Below are positions 30,799 to 44,043 of a DNA stretch of 64,000 nucleotides, piece by piece. Position 1 is the first letter of the stretch, and each line of letters opens with the position of its first letter. The stretch lies in NCBI RefSeq assembly GCF_043290135.1, contig NW_027464588.1:7758001-7822000 (forward strand), given 5' to 3'. The notes beneath the pieces were generated by a model that was not told where the DNA came from, ran no database searches, and worked only from the letters and a program-made list of their open reading frames with translations. The stretch comes from Rhipicephalus microplus. Its lineage: Eukaryota > Arthropoda > Arachnida > Ixodida > Ixodidae. The translations under genes and the position numbers were made by a program.

Positions 30799-33700
30799 AT
30801 GGATTTCCAAATATTAAAATGGAACATAAGAGTTCTTTTTAGGAACCTCGATGACATACAAGAACTCCTCCATGAATTTGATCCAAAGGTGTTGTGTGTA
30901 CAGCAGACACATTTAAAGTCCAAACATACCAACTTTCTCCGTCACTAGGTCACTTTCCGAAAAGATTGTGACGATGCTGTGGCGTCCTCAGGTGATGTGG
31001 CTATTATAGCAAACAAAAGTGTGGCGTGTTCTCATTTACCACTACAAACAACCCTTGAGGCAGTTGTCATCCGAGCCGTTCTTTTAAATAGACTCGTTAC
31101 TGTTTGTTCACTCTACATACCACCTCACCATAAGCTTCACAAACAGGACCTAGAATTATTATTAGATGAGCTCCCAGAGCCCTATTTGCTTCTTCGTGAT
31201 TTTATAGCACACAATGTCCTTTAGGGAAACTCTCGCTGCGATGCTCGAGGAAGTCTTATCGAGAAGCTGCTTTTTTTCTCTAAGGTATGCCGTTTTAACA
31301 CGAACGAGTCCACGTAATTTAGCCTCGCAAACAATTCATAGTCGTCCATAGACCTTAGCATTTCATCGCCATCACTTTTAACCTATTTTTAAATAAAATA
31401 TTCCTAAAAACTCTCACGGAAGTGACCATTCCCCAACAATCTTCAGTGCGCAAAACCAGAATAACCTTCTTCCCCAGGACTCTTGGTGGCAGCTAAATTC
31501 TGCCGACAAGGAACGGTTTCGAACTCTTACTCACGTGACTTGGGCTGAAATGTCCAGTCTGACAATAGAAGATTCCGTGAAGTATTTTACAGCATTTCTG
31601 GTTGATGCTGCTTCTTAATGTATTCCAAAACCAAATAGCTCTGGCTTTAAACGACGTGTTCTCTGGTAGAACAATGAATTTAGAAAGGTGCAGAACAAAC
31701 AAAACAAAGCTTGGCGATTATTGCAAGATTCCCCTAAAACAGGAGAAGCTCACAAATTTCAAGAATGTAAAATCTCAAGCAAGGAGGACACGCCGGCAGG
31801 CTTAAAGAGAGAGCTGGCAAAAGTTCTTGTCGGGGATAAACTCGTATACGGACGAAAGCAAAAGTCTGGAACATGGTTAACAGGATGCATAGACGAGAAA
31901 TACACCCACTTCCTTTGATTTATATGCAGCGCAATATGCTGGAGGACCAAGCAAACTTCTTGGGTGCCCATTTCATACACGCGTCTAGCTCAATGCATTA
32001 CCCTAAAAAATTTTAGCCCTACAAAGCAAGAATAGAGGGACAGAAACTGAAACCGAATGTTTACAAAATACGAAGAATGTAATAAACCTTACTGCATAGC
32101 TGTGTTGCAGGTACCGCTAAACTGCATTAACAAATCATCCCCAGGTCCCGACAGTGTAGCGAAAGAAATGTTGGTGCACCTGCCTCTCGAGGCACGGAAA
32201 ACTCTCATTTCACTCTACAATTCCATATGGTGTTCTGGTGTAATTCCTACCTCGTGAAAAAAGGTCATTGTGCTCCCCATACTAAAGCAGGTCAGCATTC
32301 GTTCCCTGTTTTGAGCTACAGACTGATAGCTCTGAAAAGCTGCCTCTGTAAGCTTTTCGAGAAAATGGTAAGCCGTCGATTAACACGTTTGTTGGAATCA
32401 AACCGCCTACTTGATCCAGAACAATGTGGCTTTCGAGAGCGACGGTCCACTACTTACCATCTCGTACGGATTGAAACAAACATTAGAGACGCTTTCATTC
32501 CCAAGCAATTCTTCTTCTGTGTGTTTATATACAAGGAGAAAGCATACGACACCACATGACAATTTGGAATACTGAGAGACCTCTCAGACTTCGGTATTCG
32601 TGGAGAAATGCTGAATTTTATTGAGAGCTACTTGTCTAACCGAACTTTCCGTGTTAAACTGGGCAAGCTTTTTTTCCCGACTGTTTGTCCACAAAACTAG
32701 AGTACCACAAGGTGGTGTGTTTAGCTGCACATTTTTATTACAAAAATAAAGTCCCTGTGCCTATGTACCCCACGAACCATGTCCTACTGGACATATGTAG
32801 AATATCCAGATTGGCTTCAAATCGTGCAACCTTTCATTATGCGAGAGGCAGGTTCAGCTTGGCCTGAATAAGGTGTCGAAATGGGCAAATGAAAGTGAAT
32901 TTTGCCTTAGCCCACAAAAGAGCACCTGAGTCCTATTTTTCAAGATGAGAGGCCTGCATTGAGATCTAAATATTGACCTGCAGGGCCATTGTCTTCCGGT
33001 AAAAACGGATCATAAATTTTTATAAGTGATACTGGATATGAAACTAACATTTGTGTCACACATGAAATATATCAGAAATAGGTGCATGGAAACAAAGAAT
33101 ATCCTAAATGATTTATTGTGCACAAATTGGGGCAGTGACAGAAAACGCCTCTTGAGTCTATGCAATAGCCTTATTTATGCTCACGCGTATAGACTGTGGG
33201 GCTATAGTATATCAGTCTGCCACATCAAGTGCTTTGAAGATATTGGATACTGTCCACCATCTAGGCATCCGCCTTTCCAAAGGAGCCTTCAGGACAAGTC
33301 CAATACAACGACTTCATGGAGAAGCAAACGAATGGTTGTTGAAGTTACAGAGATTGCATTTATCGTTCACCTACTTCGTCAAAGTTAGTGCAAACAACAA
33401 ATATCGAGCATATTAGGCTGTAGACAATCTGTCCAGCTCTTTGTTTCATAACCGTCCTGCTATGAGAGAGCCATACTCTCTGCGTGTGAGAGCTCTGGCT
33501 CAGGAAATGAGCGTCGCACTTTTTGAATATTAGCTCATGGCTCCTGTTGAACAGCTCTGGCAGTGGGAATGGCAGCTCATAAACTGTGATTGGTCTTTTG
33601 AAGAACTTACAAAGCATGCCCCTGCTAGACATATTCACGTACACGTTCTCGAGCTTCAGCATAACTATTGCTGTCCCGAATGCTTCACAAGCGCATCAAG

Positions 33701-34600
33701 TTCTCATGATGGCGTAATGTACTGAGCAGTCGGCCCATCCCTGTTGGAGGCTTGCATACTGCATCCACATACAACCATAATCACGGCAGCAGCATACACA
33801 ATATTAGTGGATGTTAGGCCCATTACAGAATCAAACATAACTAAAGCAGTTATATACATGGACTCTTTAAGCGTCGTGAAAGCACTGAAAACTATGAAAA
33901 ACAAAAAACAAAAAAATCGTGTAATAATTTGGCTCATATATACTAGTATCCATCGTATACTCGTGCCAGCGGAACGTTGTGGTCTGTTGGGTGCCTAGGC
34001 ACCGAAATATCGAGAGCAATAAAATAGCTGTCCGGCTAGCCACATCTATCCTTACAGATGGCTCTGGAATATCATGGGAGATCCCTGCACTGAATCTGAA
34101 GTCCTTTCTGAAGAAAACACTCAAGTCACACTGGCAATACCTATAGGACACTCAAACAGAAAATAAGCTTCACCTGGTCAAGCCAGAGCTAGGTAACTGG
34201 CCACCAACATTAAAAACAATTCACACAGAAGTCGCATTCAGTGTATAAAGAATAAGACACACGAGCACTAGCCTCGTTCAGTTTTTGTCCGGGGGTGACT
34301 CGCCTAGCTGCGATAGATGTGGCAAGCCCCTGACAGTGTTGCATATCCTCATACAACGTGCAGAACTAGAGCCGTATCGAAAAAAGCATTTTTCATTATA
34401 TTACAAGCAGCAAATTTATTTTCATCCTTTAATGTTTTAGGCAAAGAACCTCTCAACAAACACTAGCCATATTTAGAGTTTTTCAAACATGTGCGTACTT
34501 TCAATGTCGTCGGTCCTAGTAATCCATAGCACGGCCACTCGAGAGAGGCTGCTGCTGTGATACATAATCAATATAAAGCAGCGGCTTCCCAGCCCTTAGT
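30799..34600 (+). pseudogene. ORF2 (endonuclease-RT-RNase H) of LINE copy B, broken
   Basis: Starts at an ATG at 30799 with MDFQILKWNIRVLFRNLDD. The endonuclease has VLCVQQTHLKSKH, SGDVAIIANKS and LPEPYLLLRDFIAHN (the GDFNAHN position). The RT has SSPGPDSVAKEMLVHLP, LSYRLIALKSCLCKLFEKMV, DPEQCGFRERRSTTYHLVRI and the catalytic-Asp region FIYKEKAYDTT, where the expected Asp is replaced by Tyr. Next are ESYLSNRTFRVKLG and the thumb block VHHLGIRLSKGAFRTSPIQR. The RNase H region includes ELQHNYCCPECFTSASSS (33640-33700) and VIYMDSLSVVKALKT (33855-33890). A C-terminal knuckle (CDRCGKPLTVLHIL) lies near 34310-34355. It is riddled with stops and frameshifts. Confidence 0.88.
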
Positions 34601-34878
34601 CTCAAGGGAATTGGTGAAGCGTCCGTGCTAGTCGATTGTTCTTACTGTGCTACCTATACGACATCCTGTCAATCATTTGTAATGCCCTCATTCATGTCGA
34701 TCTTATGATATTCATTACTATTTGTTTTACGCACAATATTGCGCAGAATTATAGGTCACCATACAGCCACCTAACACCATCATCGTTCACAAGCCATATA
34801 TTGTTCTGGTGCTCTTCGGCCTTCAGTGGCCCTTGCGCCATAAAGCACCAATCATCATCATCAACCATTGTATATCAC

Positions 34879-37173
34879 ATAAAAGCACGCGTAAATCCTA
34901 AATGCAAAAAGAGATGATCGTCCAAATGCCGAAGAGGTGCTGCTGCCCCAGCGTGCAGCTGGCGACAGTTTCAACGCGCGAAATGCAAGTGTTAGATTAG
35001 GCACGCTAAAATACCGCTCTGGCGTTAACGTGCGAAGCACATGGTCAGCGAACAGCCGAGAAGGAGCTGCTGTCACCTAAAGTGTGTGCTCTTGACACAA
35101 ATAAGCGAAAGTACTGGCAGCGCATAATTTTGCGAGAAACATACGTCGGTTTCGAGAGCTGAAGAGATCCTCGTCACGCTGGTATCCACAAATTCTCAGT
35201 GAGCGATACACACGCACTTTACGAAAAAGCCCTCTTATAAAAAGACTCACGCATACACACGTTGATTGTTCTTGCGGCGCGTAGCGCCACGAAGAGACGT
35301 CGAAAACAAAGACGCTCGCCATGGTTCTCTCGAGTTTATGAAGTGCAGCAACCATTCGTTGACACAAAGCATGCTTTCAACATGCATATGACGCAACAAG
35401 AAAGTCGAACGTTCCGCCGAAGTTTTGCGAAGAACTTGGTAGATATATATTCCGCAAAAAGGTCAGCTTTCACGCGGTGGCGCTTTGCTTCAATGGCTTC
35501 GGTGTCTGCTTGCGGGGCATTTGGTCACGAGTTTGATTACACTGCTATGTGCAATTTGCATGGGAATGTGGAAGATTTGAATAAATGTATTACTTATCAT
35601 CCTCTATATACCCGTAGTGATAGTTCTGCAAGAACTGGTGACGCAACGAAGTGAAATCGTTAAAAATGTTAAAAGATGAATGTTTTTTTTACCACAACAA
35701 CGTCAGAACCACGAATAGAGACAGGGCACCTATACCGGGCCGTCACGTCAAACCGTAGGCCATACCTAGCCAAGAACGTGTTGAGTAGATATCCTGGCTA
35801 GTCCTCGCCATGGCTATTCTGAGTGCTACTTTAAAAATAGAGGCGCTTCCTCTGCGGCATTGCTACGAAGCCGTGTAACAAACTGACTAGAAACGACCAT
35901 AATTTGAATAAATTTCTCGCCAGTACGCGAGTGCCCTAGCCAGGATTTGGCTATCAATATAACAGACCTTCTTATCCGCCGAATTACTAGGCGATACAAA
36001 GTATTATACAACAACCATTTTCCTTTCTTTATTCTACGTCACCATGAACAAACTCTATTTACCATCAATATTAAGATGAAGCAGATGATGTAGAAGAGGT
36101 ATGCCGGGCCAGTTATAGTACTGTACGCGTTAGGCCCTGCTACGTTTTCTGGTCACAGCAAAGAGCAGAATGAAGGTATTTTTTAGCTCAGATGGTAAAT
36201 CTTCATTCTCGTTCAGTCTTTGTCCTTGAAGGCACAGTGGTTAAATTTTACTGCAACAACAGTGTGGATAAAATCTACTGAAAGATACAATGAGAGGGCA
36301 AATACGAAGAAACACACATCAGTACCGTTATTTCTCACGCTAAAATGATAGCTCTGTACTTTTACAGGCTGGTGTAAAAGCGAAATTATTCTCGCACAGT
36401 GTGCATACACGCAGCGCCATATATGGCTTTTGACAAACACAAGCATGAAAGTAAAGCTATGACATCTGCAAGATGGTCGATCAAAATTTTATTTGGTATC
36501 GGAAGTAGAGATGTTAAAGTATGCCTGTAATGCTTAAAATACCAGTGGAGTAATGTTTTACATTGAAGTCTGCCGTGTTAATAAGAGCTTAATGGGGTCT
36601 GCGACAAGTGCAACCAATTACCAGTGGTGTAGCAGCTTCTGAGTGGAAGAGTTATCAAAGCAAAAAACGGTACTAATAATTGCTACGTTGTGCCAACTGT
36701 TGAGCGTGTATCAGTCTTGAATATTACTTCACATTAAAAACTTTCAGCTCTCAACTCATAGAAGAAGGCATCCCAAATAGGCAGATTCTGACTCATTACG
36801 TGCGTCCGGAAAGCTCAACACACAGCCGCAACGGTCAGCAAAAAAAATGCGTGAACTTCCGACCACTAGACACCTTGGTGGACAGCAATCGGAAGTGCCC
36901 TATTCTTTTTATTACCGCACGGACAGTGAGAAATATATAGCTCGCGAGTCTGAACGCGAGAACTCCCGCGGTTTGCAAGGCACTTGTTTAAACGTTTGGT
37001 TTTGTGCACAGTAAAACTCTCAGCGACAGTTTTATAATTGCGATAAGATAGCAAACTGCCATCTCAACGCCTTAGCTAAAGCTTTTTTCTTGTGATGCTT
37101 TTTTACGTGCCCAATGAACACATTTTGGACGTAACGCATCAGGCAATAATTACAGTAAACGATACGCGTAAAG
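34879..37173. other. Unassigned stretch with one 130-codon ORF
   Basis: No known repeat is recognised. An open frame at 35262-35654 on the plus strand has a basic start (SATKRRRKQRRS) and no family I can name. It lacks a clear initiation context and any splice-site pattern I could confirm. It could be a chance frame, an exon or a remnant of an unrecognised transposon. Confidence 0.4.
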
Positions 37174-37180
37174 TTTCTAA

Positions 37181-37427
37181 GCCGCCTCATCACGGTGGTC
37201 TAGTGGCTAAGTAGCTCGGCTACTGACCCGCAGGTCACGGGATCAAATCCCGGCTGTGGCGGCTGCATTTCCCTTGGAGGCGGGAATGTTGCAGGCCCTT
37301 GTGCTCAGATTTGGGTGCACGTTGAAGAACCCCAGGTGGTCGAAATTTCCGGAGCTCTTCACTACGGCGTCTCTCATAATCATATGGTGGTTTTGGGACG
37401 TTAAACCCCACAAATAAATCAATAAAA
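37181..37427 (+). mobile_element. Ruka SINE, full length, with target duplication
   Basis: The complete copy includes the head (GGTGGTCTAGTGGCTAAG, GGGATCAAATCCCGG), the body (GCTCAGATTTGGGTGCACG, CCCCAGGTGGTCGAAATTTC) and the tail (TCATAATCATATGGTGGTTT, CAAATAAATCAATAAAA). Flanking TTTCTAA at 37174-37180 and 37428-37434 is a probable 7-bp target duplication. Confidence 0.93.
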
Positions 37428-37434
37428 TTTCTAA

Positions 37435-38373
37435 ACTGTTACAGTTGCTGTTTGAGGTCAGGTGATGACTTCAAAAATCTTTGTACTTGCCAAGCTATTA
37501 TAATAATTACTGTATTCAGAAAGATGTTGCTCCATAGATTCAGCCGCACAAAGGTAATTGCACACAGCTCCTACTTGTTTGTATTTATGTACATACGTAT
37601 GTGTTATGTCTAAATAATTTAATAGGCTACTGTGTTTTCAGCACCCCTATCTCCGTTTCGCGTTTTTGCCGCTTTCCTTGCTCATCGAAAACATTTCCAT
37701 GACAAAAACTAACCCATTCTTACACCTATAAATAAAGCATCTGCCTTCTTTGGCGTTCCTTATTGGTACCATTTTTGTTGCTCCTTGTCGCTTACTCTGC
37801 TCTAGTTTCAGGATTCGCGTAATCTGCTAAGGAAACTGTTTGCGCATGTCCGAAAACGGATCCTTGACCTGCTTGTTAGCCAGAGCACTGTATACTCACG
37901 TCTATTGCTTACCTGAAGAGAATTCCAGACTGACTCAAAAAGATATTTGCGTGCATCTGGGCATCCGTTTCCTCTAAGAACATTATGTCAACAAACACGC
38001 GACCTGTGAACTCCGATTCCCTTCAAGAGAACTACGGCCACTTGACTTTGTGCAGTAAACGTTCAATGGTCTTTCAGCTGCAAACACGAAATGGCGACAA
38101 TATCCCGCTACTAGTGCTTCAATTAGACCACGCTCAATACGAACACAAGCGTTGCAGTGGCTTCAATCTCGCCATTGTGTGTGTGCTCTTATAAAGCTGT
38201 TCTCTATCGAACTCGAAAAGTACACAGTAGCATTGTTGCGAATCATCTGAAATGTTCTCGCAACACAGTTCGTTCATTTCTTTGCCTACCTTCTTCTTTG
38301 TGTGTATACAACAAAAGCTATAACTAGCCACTGTTCTCGCCGTTACTGGGTAAATGTACACTGTCAATCAGTT
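37435..38373. other. Unassigned AT-rich stretch
   Basis: No feature recognised. Confidence 0.5.
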
Positions 38374-38433
38374 GTGGCACATACTTGTATACCTGTAATA
38401 CATACTCAGCCTTGATATACGGGTATGTGCCAC
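38374..38433. repeat. 60-bp imperfect hairpin
   Basis: GTGGCACATAC at 38374-38384 is the reverse complement of GTATGTGCCAC at 38423-38433. Pairing extends inward with mismatches (TTGTATA against TATACGG) around a loop of about 22 bases. It could be a miniature inverted-repeat remnant or simply a palindrome. No target duplication is apparent. Confidence 0.6.
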
Positions 38434-38603
38434 AAGTGTCTGGTGGAAAGGGTTCGATGACGTACACAACCATATTTTCACAGTATTAGTGTCGTGACCT
38501 GCGAGTTATATTGATCGCGGAATCTCAGCCTTCCACATATTATTGGTGGCTTGCTCGAAGTTAAGGTGGCGATCACGAGAACCCGCAGACGCAGACGTAG
38601 GCG

Positions 38604-38728
<125 letters not shown>

Positions 38729-38817
38729 CCTCAGAGGAATTCATAAGGAGGTTGAAAACATAGTTGGCATAGATTATTTAAAAGCTGAAATGAAGGAAGC
38801 TTACGTTTATGTTTACC

Positions 38818-38862
38818 AGGTTCTCGTCTAGTAGCTAAGATACTCGGCTGCTGAACTGGAGG
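38818..38862 (+). mobile_element. Ruka SINE head fragment
   Basis: CTCGTCTAGTAGCTAAGATACTCGG followed by CTGCTGAACTGGAGGTC matches the tRNA-like head of Ruka with several changes. The rest of the SINE is absent. Confidence 0.6.
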
Positions 38863-40706
38863 TCTGCTGCTCACCCACAGTTTTCTTCAAAGTTGGTGGA
38901 TCCTTTTGTGTGCTTCTAGTGAATCTTATATATTCAAAAGGCCGTGTAAGGAAGGCATGAGTTTCTTATAAATACACTAGAGGAAACTCTGGCGCTACTG
39001 CATTTATGGGAGCTGCAACCCACGGCGCTTCATCGAGCATGAAAATTATGGCTAGTAGACGAATTTATCCTATTTTCGTTCTTGTGGCTCTCTTTGGCAT
39101 CACGTCATTTGAAGTTGCTTTGCCATCAAAAAAAAAATCAGTAAATGGTCAGCAGTTACACCTCATTATCCCAACGTTTTAGACTCACCAATTTCAATCG
39201 AGCCACAAATTCTACAACAGTCTATTCTTTTATTCGAAAGAAGACCAAAACACAACAATAAACAGCCACAAGTGCGTTTGAAACCCGCAAGCACGAAGCC
39301 TAGGCAAATTTGTGTACTATATCCATCATTCTCAGGGTCGGTGAACAACCAGAGTGCCAGAGTCTTCTCCGGTTAATTTCAGAAAAGCCTATGATAGCGG
39401 GGAAAGCTGCCGCCGGCTTGATTGGAATGAATTCATCTTCTAAGTGGCTAAAAGTGGGGGAGGAGGTTGCCGATACAATCTACTGACAAGAAAAAGAAGA
39501 CCGCTTTCACCTTGGCGTGGTCTGAGTCAAAGGTATAGAGCACTGTGCGGTTTATTTCTTTGGGCATTGGGTGAAGAGCTCTGTATGCGTCATGCAACGC
39601 TGGACCCCCTAGTAATGTCCTCACGCGTTGCGGTTCGTACTGCTTGCACACGCACGTTTGTTTTTCACGATTACTGGCACTTAATATTGCTGGTTATCAG
39701 GTTATCTGTATTGTGAACACATCGAGTATATTATCGTTAGGTATATGCTACCTACACGTATTCTTGATTTCCTATCATGGTTTCTGCCCGAATAATCTGC
39801 CTCAGTACCTTTATGAAGGCACTGCGCTATAATAGACTGAACAAGGCCAGTTCTGTTCCCGGTCATAGTGATCGCATATAGGTTAAGGCGATATGCCACC
39901 GATGAACTCATATGAAACTTTCGACTTTCACAAAGCCCCAACCGTAAAATGAGTCTCTTTTTCGTCGATTTGGAATCTACTTGATTCTTTCTTCAGGAAG
40001 AATGACAGCGAAGATGCTGTGTTGCAACTTTTAGTTTCATTTATGGACCATCTGAGAAAAAAGAAAAAAGGCACAACTTCTATTGTGGCGCAAGTCCTAA
40101 GGGGCTTGTGTTTGCTGCGGTTGCGTGGGATTGATAAGCTGGGGCTTACAGCGGATCATTAAACTCTTCATATGACTTGTTTTTCTTGCAGTGGTTAGGC
40201 CATTTAAAAAATACGGCAGGATTCTATTGATATTTTTACCGTTGTTTTTACTTTTTTGGCTGTACCACGGATACCGCAATAGTCGTTTTTGTTGGTTATA
40301 TTCTATTGTCAGAATTTTATATTTTTTATGCAGCGCATGCTATAATTTGCGTCTTCTGAGTGTTCTATAAGGGTGTTTCTCCGTCTTGGAAATCTTTTCA
40401 CTTGTATTGTGCTTTCAGTTTTTCTAGTTAGGTTTTTGCTTGATTACATTATCAATTTATGCCGCCTGGCACTCGAAACATTGGACCTTTTCTACGACAC
40501 ATTGTGTTTTTTTTGTGCATGTTTCTTGGCTATCAGCAGACGGACAGTTATTTTGTGGCTGGCTTGCGCATGACTGCTTCACCTTCTTTGTTTAGGAATA
40601 AGCCCATGGCTAAGTTTTGATTGATTGGTTGGAGGCTCAAGAAAGTCATATAATAATTGACCATATTGCCAAACAGGCAACTATGTCAAAATTCTTTAGC
40701 TTATAT
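38863..40706. other. Unassigned AT-rich stretch
   Basis: No gene or repeat recognised. Open frames are under 91 codons and featureless. Confidence 0.5.
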
Positions 40707-40822
40707 GAAGGTGCACGTTAAAGAGCACCAGTTGACCGAAGTCGAAGTCGAACAGTTTAGTACATCACAGCGGCTGGCCACATAATCACACTGTGATTTT
40801 GACTCTTCAACCCTGGTGTGTC
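40707..40822 (+). mobile_element. Diverged SINE 3' part
   Basis: GTGCACGTTAAAGAGCACC, then CATAATCACACTGTGATTTTG and CTCTTCAACCC, follow the order of the 3' half of tick SINEs related to Ruka, but with many differences. Old copy or a different subfamily. Confidence 0.45.
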
Positions 40823-42948
40823 ACGTTTATTGCCTATGATTAAAGAGACTGACAAACGACAAGGCCAACTAATCAGTTGGTAATGGTTAGAGCTTGCAAA
40901 AAATACACAGAAAAGGTTTCTTTTCACATTGACAAGATTGATAAATTCTGGAAAGATTATATAAAACGTGTGAAAGAGGGTTCTACCTGTCAGCCAGTCT
41001 CTCTCGCGAAGTGAGAAATGAAAAGAACGAAGCAGCACAGGGAGCTATCATGTCGCCGCGGTATGTTTTACCTAGATAAAAACATGTATTTAATCCTTCC
41101 TTGAATGCTTATATAGGTTCGAAGGTGGGTTAATTGCTAAACTTTGGTGGTTGCGTGTTAAGACATTGGTATATGATTGGCACACTAACGTATTTAGGGC
41201 ATTTTGTGGTTTTATTTAGGTCCTTAATTGAATTCTGCTTGAAATTTTCAGCTGAACTCGACTGTTGAAGGCACAATAATAAGTGTTTTCTTTCATGTAC
41301 TGTAAAATGTTGGGTGAAGTAGACACAGTGGCCTCGTCTTCTCAAAATTTTATTTGATTTTTTCTGTTCTTTTATTTTTTATCTATTTTCCGTCTGTTTG
41401 AAATTTTGTACATTGTTTGTATTTGATAACTCAAAGTACACTACTAAGCAGTAGTTCAGTTCTGGTTGAAAGCTGACGCTATTCTTTCTTGGCCAACTCA
41501 CCTGAGTGGGTGTGTCCCATCATACAGGGGGAAAACAAGCAAACAAACAGTCTCGCTAGCTGAAATTGATTCTTCTTGAGACATAGCGCTAAACAAACAA
41601 GTACAGGTAAATGTTACAAGATTAGGAAAAAACAAATAAAGAAAGGTGCTCTGACAGAATGGAAGCACCTGCCACCCACCTCTAGCACAACTTAGCGTTG
41701 AAGTCGACCGTACGTTTCTAGCAGTTCTGACAGAGCGCGAAATTGTGCGAACACATGGTAGCGCAATCGAGTGCTAATGCTTGTCATTTTGCCGAGGCAT
41801 CGTTGAGTGCAGCAAACATCGCAGTCTGAAAAGCACGACCACCCATCTGCTTTCCGTGACGCTTGAATTCTTTCGTCTTCATTCGCGATGGCGGCTGTGA
41901 ACGTCATCCGCTTTCTCTGGCTCAAAGAAGCGAGATGAGAGGTGCCTGTCTTGCCGCATAATTGATAGCATCTGCGCCCCTTGAGGTTATGGGCCGCCAG
42001 CACGCTGTCATGAAACTTTCATATTTTTCTATTCCCCGCATCGCCCACTGACGCAAGACAATAAACAAACATGGGTATTCTAGCCTAAGTGGCGTGTTTT
42101 TTGTGTGTTAATAACACACCTTCAACAGCTCCTCACTCACTCTGACAAAAAGCCATCCAGCATTTGATTTCGGAATACGTCTGAACAAAGCTTGACTCAC
42201 GATCATAAAGCAGCGCACTACCAAACATTTTGGAGTGCTTAGTAGAAGAGAACTTTAAAGAAAAAAAAACTTGCAATATGCCTGTTCGTCAGGTTCTCTC
42301 TTTTTTTAGCACATACCAGCTATTCAAGTATGCTTGTTATAATATATAACAAAAGAGTGCGTGTGTGCACCGCATTGTAAGTGTCCCTACACGTACCGTG
42401 AAATACTGAGCTCCGCAAAACAGTGACGTAGTCCTTTTAAAAGCTGCCACGGGCTACATCCTCTATAGATTCGACTCCACACGCCATGTGGGAATATTAA
42501 CTCAGCTCTTTTGCCAGACAGTTATATATGAATTCTAAGGGTTGTCCCGCACAAAGAAAAAAGTACACGACACGTTCTTTGCAAAATAGCCCACGGGCTT
42601 CGCGAAAGAAAGATATACATCAAAGTGTAGTATTGGTCTACCAGAAGTCTCAGCCAGAATAGATTCAGTACCACGACGTAAATCAAGAAAAAGATGGTAA
42701 CATCACTGCGTTCATATTGGATTCAATTCGTTGAAGCCTTGAAGATAAACAAGGTATACAAACACAAACGCGGGAGAACAGAAGCAGTGAGCATCAAGGC
42801 TGGCAATGAATTGAAGGGCTGCGCATTGGTAGAAATTAAGGAGCCCCAAACAGAACCTGTCCGCACACGCTCACGGAAGGCGAATCCAGTCGTCACTCCA
42901 GCACTCGACAATGTCCACAAGGGAAACAGTTCCATCGCGACATTTCGT
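40823..42948. other. Unassigned AT-rich stretch
   Basis: No gene or repeat recognised. A minus-strand frame at 41692-42003 (103 codons) has no recognisable motif. Confidence 0.5.
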
Positions 42949-43193
42949 TGATTGATTGATATGTGGGGTTTAACGTAACAGAACCGCGATATAATCATGA
43001 GAGACGCCGTAGTGGAGGGCTCCGGAAATTTCGACAACCTAGGGTTCTTTAACATGCCCACAAGTCTTCTTAGCACACAGGCCTACAGCATTTTCGCCTT
43101 CATCAAAAGTGTCGCCACCCCAACCGAGATTCGATCCCGCAACCTACATATCAGCAGCCTTGTACCTTAGCGACTAGACCACCACGGCGGGGC
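42949..43193 (-). mobile_element. Ruka SINE, minus strand
   Basis: The plus strand reads the reverse complement: GATTGATTGATATGTGGGGT, GAGAGACGCCGTAGTGGAGG, CTCCGGAAATTTCGACAACC, then the tRNA-like head (GAGATTCGATCCCGC, ACTAGACCACCACGGCGGGG). Full length with moderate divergence in the middle. Confidence 0.9.
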
Positions 43194-43979
43194 AGTTATA
43201 ATAATCAGACCTGCAACTACGTTTCGCGGCCAATTCAGTATCTTCCTCTGGGGATGACAGCCACCACCTAAAAAGCAGATCGAATGGGCCCCGAAAAGTA
43301 GGGCCAGTTTTAATGTTAATAAGTTCATACTAGACGAGGCTAGAGACATCAAAACGGGCAATCGGGCGAGTTCGCTTGCTTCCATCGTGAACGGATATTA
43401 GCGTGAGGAAATGAAGACGGGGAAAAAAGACATACTACCGCGCTGTAGTTTTTATTTTTTTCCATCCCTATATTTCTCGCGCTAATATTTTTCAAGACAA
43501 ATTCTGGGGAGTCTGCCTATCTGAGAAAAAGTAGGGTTTTCAGCAAACTCAATGCCATGTCTTGAAAATACTTCCAAGTCCATCACCTCCCTCCCTCTCA
43601 CCTGTACATTATACCTCGTACAGGGTGGCGCAGAACATTTGTAGCTGATTACCACTCTTAAAAATTACTCATCTATTTACATCTACCACTCTTAAAAATT
43701 ACTGCATCTACTTTTTGCTTACCGTAACTTCTGCGATGAAAAATATATCGACATTAAGTGGTAGCGACTACTGCAACGCCAGAATAACTCATTTCTAACC
43801 ACCGAGAAGGCTACGCATTAAACTTAACATTTATTTCATGCACACACACTTTGGTGGCGTAAGTCATCAGGTACGACACAAATATACAAAATTTACTAGA
43901 ATAGAGCAGCTCAAAAATATTTAGAAGATGTACTGACAGCTCTGGTGAGAGCGTTGTTGGGCACGTGCTTTTCCTAGTA

Positions 43980-43983
<4 letters not shown>
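43194..43983. other. Unassigned spacer
   Basis: No gene seen. A short direct repeat of TACCACTCTTAAAAATTACT occurs near 43650 and 43684. Confidence 0.5.

Positions 43984-44041
<58 letters not shown>
43984..44041. repeat. (TA)n microsatellite
   Basis: About 29 AT/TA dinucleotides without interruption. Confidence 0.97.

Positions 44042-44043
<2 letters not shown>

Larger units (their letters stand above)
28964..34863 (+). mobile_element. I-like LINE, copy B (full length, decayed)
   Basis: About 5.9 kb. It has a 5' UTR (28964 to about 29600), ORF1 with CCHC motifs, ORF2 with endonuclease, RT, RNase H and a C-terminal knuckle, and an (ATC)n tail at 34850-34863 after CATAAAGCACCA. A 15-bp degenerate target duplication (ACCACTATATATCCC at 28949-28963, ACCATTGTATATCAC at 34864-34878, 12 of 15 matching) supports both boundaries. 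It shares structure and wording with copy A at 12331-16715, in the same orientation. Many stops and frameshifts make it inactive. Confidence 0.88.
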
